From assembly GCA_021775835.1 (NCBI GenBank), contig JAJFHC010000313.1:1-15945 (forward strand): DNA of 15,945 nt, in the 5' to 3' direction. Numbering within the stretch: position 1 is the first letter of the stretch; each line of letters begins with the position of its first letter. The DNA is from Hyphomicrobiales bacterium (GTDB lineage: Bacteria > Pseudomonadota > Alphaproteobacteria > Rhizobiales > JAJFHC01). The translations under genes and the position numbers were made by a program. The notes under the pieces are model-generated. The model had not been told where the DNA came from. It saw only the letters and a list, made by a program, of their open reading frames with translations, and did no database searches. Shown here piece by piece: positions 13,831 to 15,945 of the stretch.

Positions 13831-13918
13831 GACTTTTCTCCTGTTCAGAAAGTTGGTTCGCGACCGGACAACAGACACCCATTGTGGATCGCTCGCGGTT
13901 CGTCTGACTCTAGATATG

Positions 13919-13949
13919 AAAAAAGCGCCTCCGGTTTCCCGTGGCGCTT
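13919..13949 (-). terminator. Rho-independent terminator T1
   Basis: On the minus strand AAGCGCC pairs with GGCGCTT (7 bp), with an inner CGG/CCG stem closed by a GAAA tetraloop and a small internal loop. The stem runs straight into a T-run of six (13924-13919). It lies about 150 nt after the NusG-like gene and before the 82-residue gene, so it would end the replication transcript. It matches terminator T2 at 27 of 31 positions. Confidence 0.85.
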
Positions 13950-14025
13950 GGCTGGCTCTGGACACATTAACCCCGGCAGCAGTATCTGAGTTCTGCCTGG
14001 GTCCGCCCGCGTCTCGGCTCTTTTT

Positions 14026-14041
14026 CCCGTGTCACAACGGG
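14026..14041 (-). other. Small hairpin, second of two adjacent, 3' of the NusG-like gene
   Basis: In the minus-strand RNA CCCGT pairs with ACGGG around a 6-nt TGTGAC loop, followed by AAAAAG. There is no U-run in transcription direction, so it is not a terminator. Two adjacent stem-loops in a leader resemble the layout of HK022 put-type antitermination RNA, but nothing more specific can be claimed. Confidence 0.3.
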
Positions 14042-14042
14042 A

Positions 14043-14055
14043 CCTCTTATCGAGG
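14043..14055 (-). other. Small hairpin, first of two adjacent, 3' of the NusG-like gene
   Basis: In the minus-strand RNA CCTC pairs with GAGG around a GATAA loop, starting about 40 nt after the NusG-like stop. The stem is only 4 bp. It is listed because a second hairpin follows 1 nt later and both precede a terminator. Confidence 0.3.
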
Positions 14056-14096
14056 TGGCTGACGATCTGGATCAGCGGTCATCCGTGTTTTCACGC

Positions 14097-14693
14097 CTAG
14101 TCATTTCGCTCGAGGCTGTCAAGCGGGACATCAACGGCGAACTGTCGACTGAACAGCATCACCAGTACGCGCGCGGCTTTTCCCTTTATTTCGTGGAGGT
14201 TTACGACGTGACCATCATACGGGCCACTGGTGACGCGCACCTGATCTCCGGGTTCAACACCGGCAAGGTGATCAGCGGTACTGCGCAAGCGAGACGCCAT
14301 TAGTGATTCGCTTCTGCAACTCTCGAGCAGCCGTTCTATGTTCGTATACGGGATTGTCTTGCGCTTACCGTCCACGCAAACGACTCCGGTGACGATGTAA
14401 AGCTTGTACAGTTCCTCGACCGCCAGCGCGTCGTAACCCCCATCGAAACCGACAAGCACATAGCCGGGCATCACCAGCGATGGCGCTGGCCGCTTTGCCC
14501 GACACCTGTGGTTGGATCGACGCAGACGCATGACGGTAGGAACAAGAACGTCAAAGCCTCGCTTCTCCAGCAGCATCTTCGCAACGCTGTCTTTTTGCGG
14601 ACGAACCCTGATCGCGTACCAGCTCAGCAGCGCCTGGGCGGAGTGCGGAGTGTCGATCGGTGCGGCGTTTTCGATTTCCATCATGGCGTTCAT
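14097..14693 (-). CDS. NusG/RfaH-family transcription elongation factor, phage paralogue
   Basis: A 198-residue protein with both NusG domains. The NGN domain is at about residues 22-125: it begins LLSWYAIRVRPQKDSVAKML, then RGFDVLVPTVMRLRR, and contains VMPGYVLVGF, the counterpart of the FPGYVFV strand that binds the RNA polymerase clamp. A KOW domain follows at about 147-196 (VEPGDQVRVTSGPYDG, then a strand and FAVDVPLDSLE). Family knowledge: NusG paralogues such as RfaH, LoaP and UpxY make polymerase processive on particular operons. Its ATG overlaps the stop of the replication gene (ATGA), so it is produced with the early/replication genes, and it is the last gene before a terminator and the packaging/structural genes. 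I infer a late-operon antiterminator. The first 20 residues (MNAMMEIENAAPIDTPHSAQ) look disordered; M4 or M5 could be the true start. The family call is firm, the role is not tested. Confidence 0.88.
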   Translation of the reverse strand: MNAMMEIENAAPIDTPHSAQALLSWYAIRVRPQKDSVAKMLLEKRGFDVLVPTVMRLRRSNHRCRAKRPAPSLVMPGYVLVGFDGGYDALAVEELYKLYIVTGVVCVDGKRKTIPYTNIERLLESCRSESLMASRLRSTADHLAGVEPGDQVRVTSGPYDGHVVNLHEIKGKAARVLVMLFSRQFAVDVPLDSLERND

Positions 14694-15580
14694 GGGTTCT
14701 CGGTCTTCGGTTGAAACTGATCCAGCAGCGGCTTGGTGAGCAGGTCATGAGGCACCTGACAGCCCTTTGCGCCCGGTGGCGGTCCCCAATCCGTGTTCCA
14801 GCGCTTGCGTTCCATGGCGACCTCGACGATGGCCGTCCACCGATCCTTGCCGATCTCACTAGGCTTTGGCGGTGGCGCTGCCGGTGGAAACTCCCGGTCG
14901 ATCGCCGCTGACAGGTACGGCACCGGATCCCGCGTTCCTGACTTTTTCGCCGCCTCGAGCACGGCCATCAGGCGGTCGAAGTCCTGATCTGCCCGTTTTG
15001 ACCACCGGCCAACCATCGACCGATAGCTGTTTGGATCCTTGCCACCGTTCAAGCTCAGAAACTCGAGATAACCATCCCAATAAATCTTGCTTGCAGACGG
15101 CGGTTCGCCTGTTTCGTTAGAAACAGAAGGTTCTACTGACGGATCATGCCCTGCGGATTTCCGCACCTTGGCCTTACGTAAACCCGCACCTTGTCTCCCT
15201 TCTGGATTGCTCTTCTGATCTGGCACACCGGCATCACCGTCGGAGACAACCTGCGGTTTTCCGCACTTTGGTTTTCTGACCATTTCCACCGTCTCTTTGT
15301 GCCAATTCACAAAGCCCAAAAGTTCACATCGGTCGCTTGTGCGTGACCCGTCCGCCCGGTGACGCATGGTCCGCCTGATAATGCCCTTTGCCTCGAGCGC
15401 GCAAAGATGCTCGCTGACTTGGCGCTTACACATAGAGGCTTCTTCTCCAAGTGTTTCCTGCCCAGGAAAGGCGCATCCGGTTTCGTTGCTGATGTAGTCT
15501 GCCAAGCACATCAACAATAGTTTCTGCGGCGATGACCTGATGTTCAGAGCCTTAACGAAAGTGGTTGCGTGAATGCTCAT
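14690..15580 (-). CDS. Winged-helix phage replication protein (putative initiator or helicase loader)
   Basis: A 296-residue protein. Residues about 15-90 form a helix-turn-helix/winged-helix domain: SSPQKLLLMCLADYIS, then TLGEEASMCKRQVSEHLCAL and EAKGIIRR, the usual order of a GntR/MarR-like or phage replication HTH (helix, recognition helix, wing). Residues about 100-160 are polar and low in complexity, a likely linker. Residues about 165-245 (KIYWDGYLEFLSLNGGKDPN..) look like a small helical domain of the kind seen at the C-terminus of DnaT/DnaD-like or O-like proteins. The C-terminus is proline-rich and basic. It starts at ATG 15580 inside the helicase stop and ends inside the NusG-like gene start, both as ATGA overlaps. 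The position next to DnaB supports origin binding or helicase loading, as for lambda O/P. That role is inference; a transcription regulator is the alternative. Confidence 0.8.
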   Translation of the reverse strand: MSIHATTFVKALNIRSSPQKLLLMCLADYISNETGCAFPGQETLGEEASMCKRQVSEHLCALEAKGIIRRTMRHRADGSRTSDRCELLGFVNWHKETVEMVRKPKCGKPQVVSDGDAGVPDQKSNPEGRQGAGLRKAKVRKSAGHDPSVEPSVSNETGEPPSASKIYWDGYLEFLSLNGGKDPNSYRSMVGRWSKRADQDFDRLMAVLEAAKKSGTRDPVPYLSAAIDREFPPAAPPPKPSEIGKDRWTAIVEVAMERKRWNTDWGPPPGAKGCQVPHDLLTKPLLDQFQPKTENP

Positions 15581-15945
15581 GGCTCATACTTCGCGGCGGA
15601 CATGTCGCGGATCGCCGACGTCGCCATGTCGCAATAGGCCTTCATGGTGCGGATCGAGCCGCCCCGGTTCTTGGCGATGCTGAGTTCCATGACATTGCGC
15701 GTGTTGGACATCTTGACCCGTCGATCGGCCTCGTCGCCGTCCTTTTCACAGACCTGCCGCTCGAGATAGTAATATTCCCGGTAAGGAAAAAGGATCACGT
15801 CAGCGTCCTGTTCGACATCACCGGACATGCGCAGGTCGGACAGCGTCGGACGCTTGTTCTCCCGGCCTTCGTTGGCCCGGCTCAGCTGCTTGAGCGCCAC
15901 CACGGCCACGTCCAGTTCCTTGGCCATCACGGTCAGCGCGTTCGA
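15577..15945 (-). CDS. dnaB: DnaB-type replicative helicase, C-terminal end (5' end outside window)
   Basis: The visible 122 residues are the C-terminal part of a RecA-fold hexameric helicase that would unwind phage DNA at the replication fork. The segment VVALKQLSR, followed by NKRPTLSDLRMSGDVEQDAD and then VILFPYREYYY, closely follows the DnaB C-terminal pattern (ALSQLNR, KRP.LSDLRESG.IEQDAD, FIYR). A later IAKNRGGSIRTM matches the DnaB IAKQRNG.. motif near the arginine finger. The frame stays open through the last base of the window, so the N-terminal domain and Walker A lie beyond it; the GTG and ATG codons near 15930 are internal. The stop overlaps the start of the next gene as ATGA, which implies coupled translation with the putative initiator/loader. 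The helicase C-terminal fold is clear. Whether the full protein is a plain helicase or a primase-helicase fusion cannot be seen. Confidence 0.93.
   Translation of the reverse strand, partial: SNALTVMAKELDVAVVALKQLSRANEGRENKRPTLSDLRMSGDVEQDADVILFPYREYYYLERQVCEKDGDEADRRVKMSNTRNVMELSIAKNRGGSIRTMKAYCDMATSAIRDMSAAKYEP

Noticed and set aside
13831..13965. Upstream extension of the 82-residue protein
   Set aside because: It would run through terminator T1 and lacks a ribosome binding site, while ATG 13830 has AGGAG 7 nt upstream.
14055..14303. Possible + strand gene at the 3' end of the NusG-like gene
   Set aside because: It mostly overlaps the KOW-domain coding region, has no ribosome binding site of note, and its product resembles no known family.
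1..15945. CRISPR array, tRNA, insertion sequence, toxin-antitoxin or defence genes
   Set aside because: No regularly spaced repeats, tRNA-like cloverleaf, transposase or defence-type domain could be recognised; the window is accounted for by phage replication and structural genes.

Overview
The window is a piece of the genome of a tailed, siphovirus-like phage or prophage with HK97-type head genes. Every gene I accept lies on the minus strand, so the region reads from right (15945) to left (1). High GC, GC-biased third positions and the protein types (RcGTA/HK97-like head and neck genes, a NusG-family protein beside replication genes) suggest a phage of an alphaproteobacterium, probably of Hyphomicrobiales (Rhizobiales). 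That host call is inference. No integrase, repressor, lysis gene, tRNA or attachment site is visible, so the sequence does not show whether this is an integrated prophage or a free phage genome.

Layout in transcription order. (1) 15945-14097, replication and control: the C-terminal end of a DnaB-type helicase (cut by the window edge), a winged-helix replication-initiator-like protein and a NusG/RfaH-like protein, coupled by ATGA overlaps. (2) 14096-13431, a control-rich interval: two small adjacent hairpins, a rho-independent terminator, an 82-residue protein gene, a second nearly identical terminator, and a 10-bp perfect inverted repeat just before the next ribosome binding site. (3) 13430-10648, packaging: a 61-residue unknown, an HNH endonuclease, a 69-nt gap that is the best cos candidate, and small and large terminase. 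(4) 10648-7125, head: portal, prohead protease, major capsid protein, and a small repeat-tailed protein. (5) 7122-5317, neck and connector: gp6-like connector, head-tail adaptor, HK97 gp10-like protein, DUF3168 tail terminator. (6) 5313-1, tail: tube protein, tail assembly chaperone with a -1 frameshift extension, short tape measure, a distal-tail-like protein, and a large hub/tip protein that runs off the left edge.

The late genes form one compact run, with TGATG or ATGA overlaps at most junctions. A promoter could not be recognised with confidence anywhere. The most interesting features are: a candidate programmed -1 frameshift (slippery heptamer AAACCCT at 4587-4581) that joins the two tail chaperone frames; an N-terminal four-cysteine motif in the hub protein with C-x8-C and C-x6-C spacings like the Fe-S site of lambda gpL; and a phage NusG paralogue placed directly before two twin terminators and the late operon, which suggests processive antitermination of the late genes.
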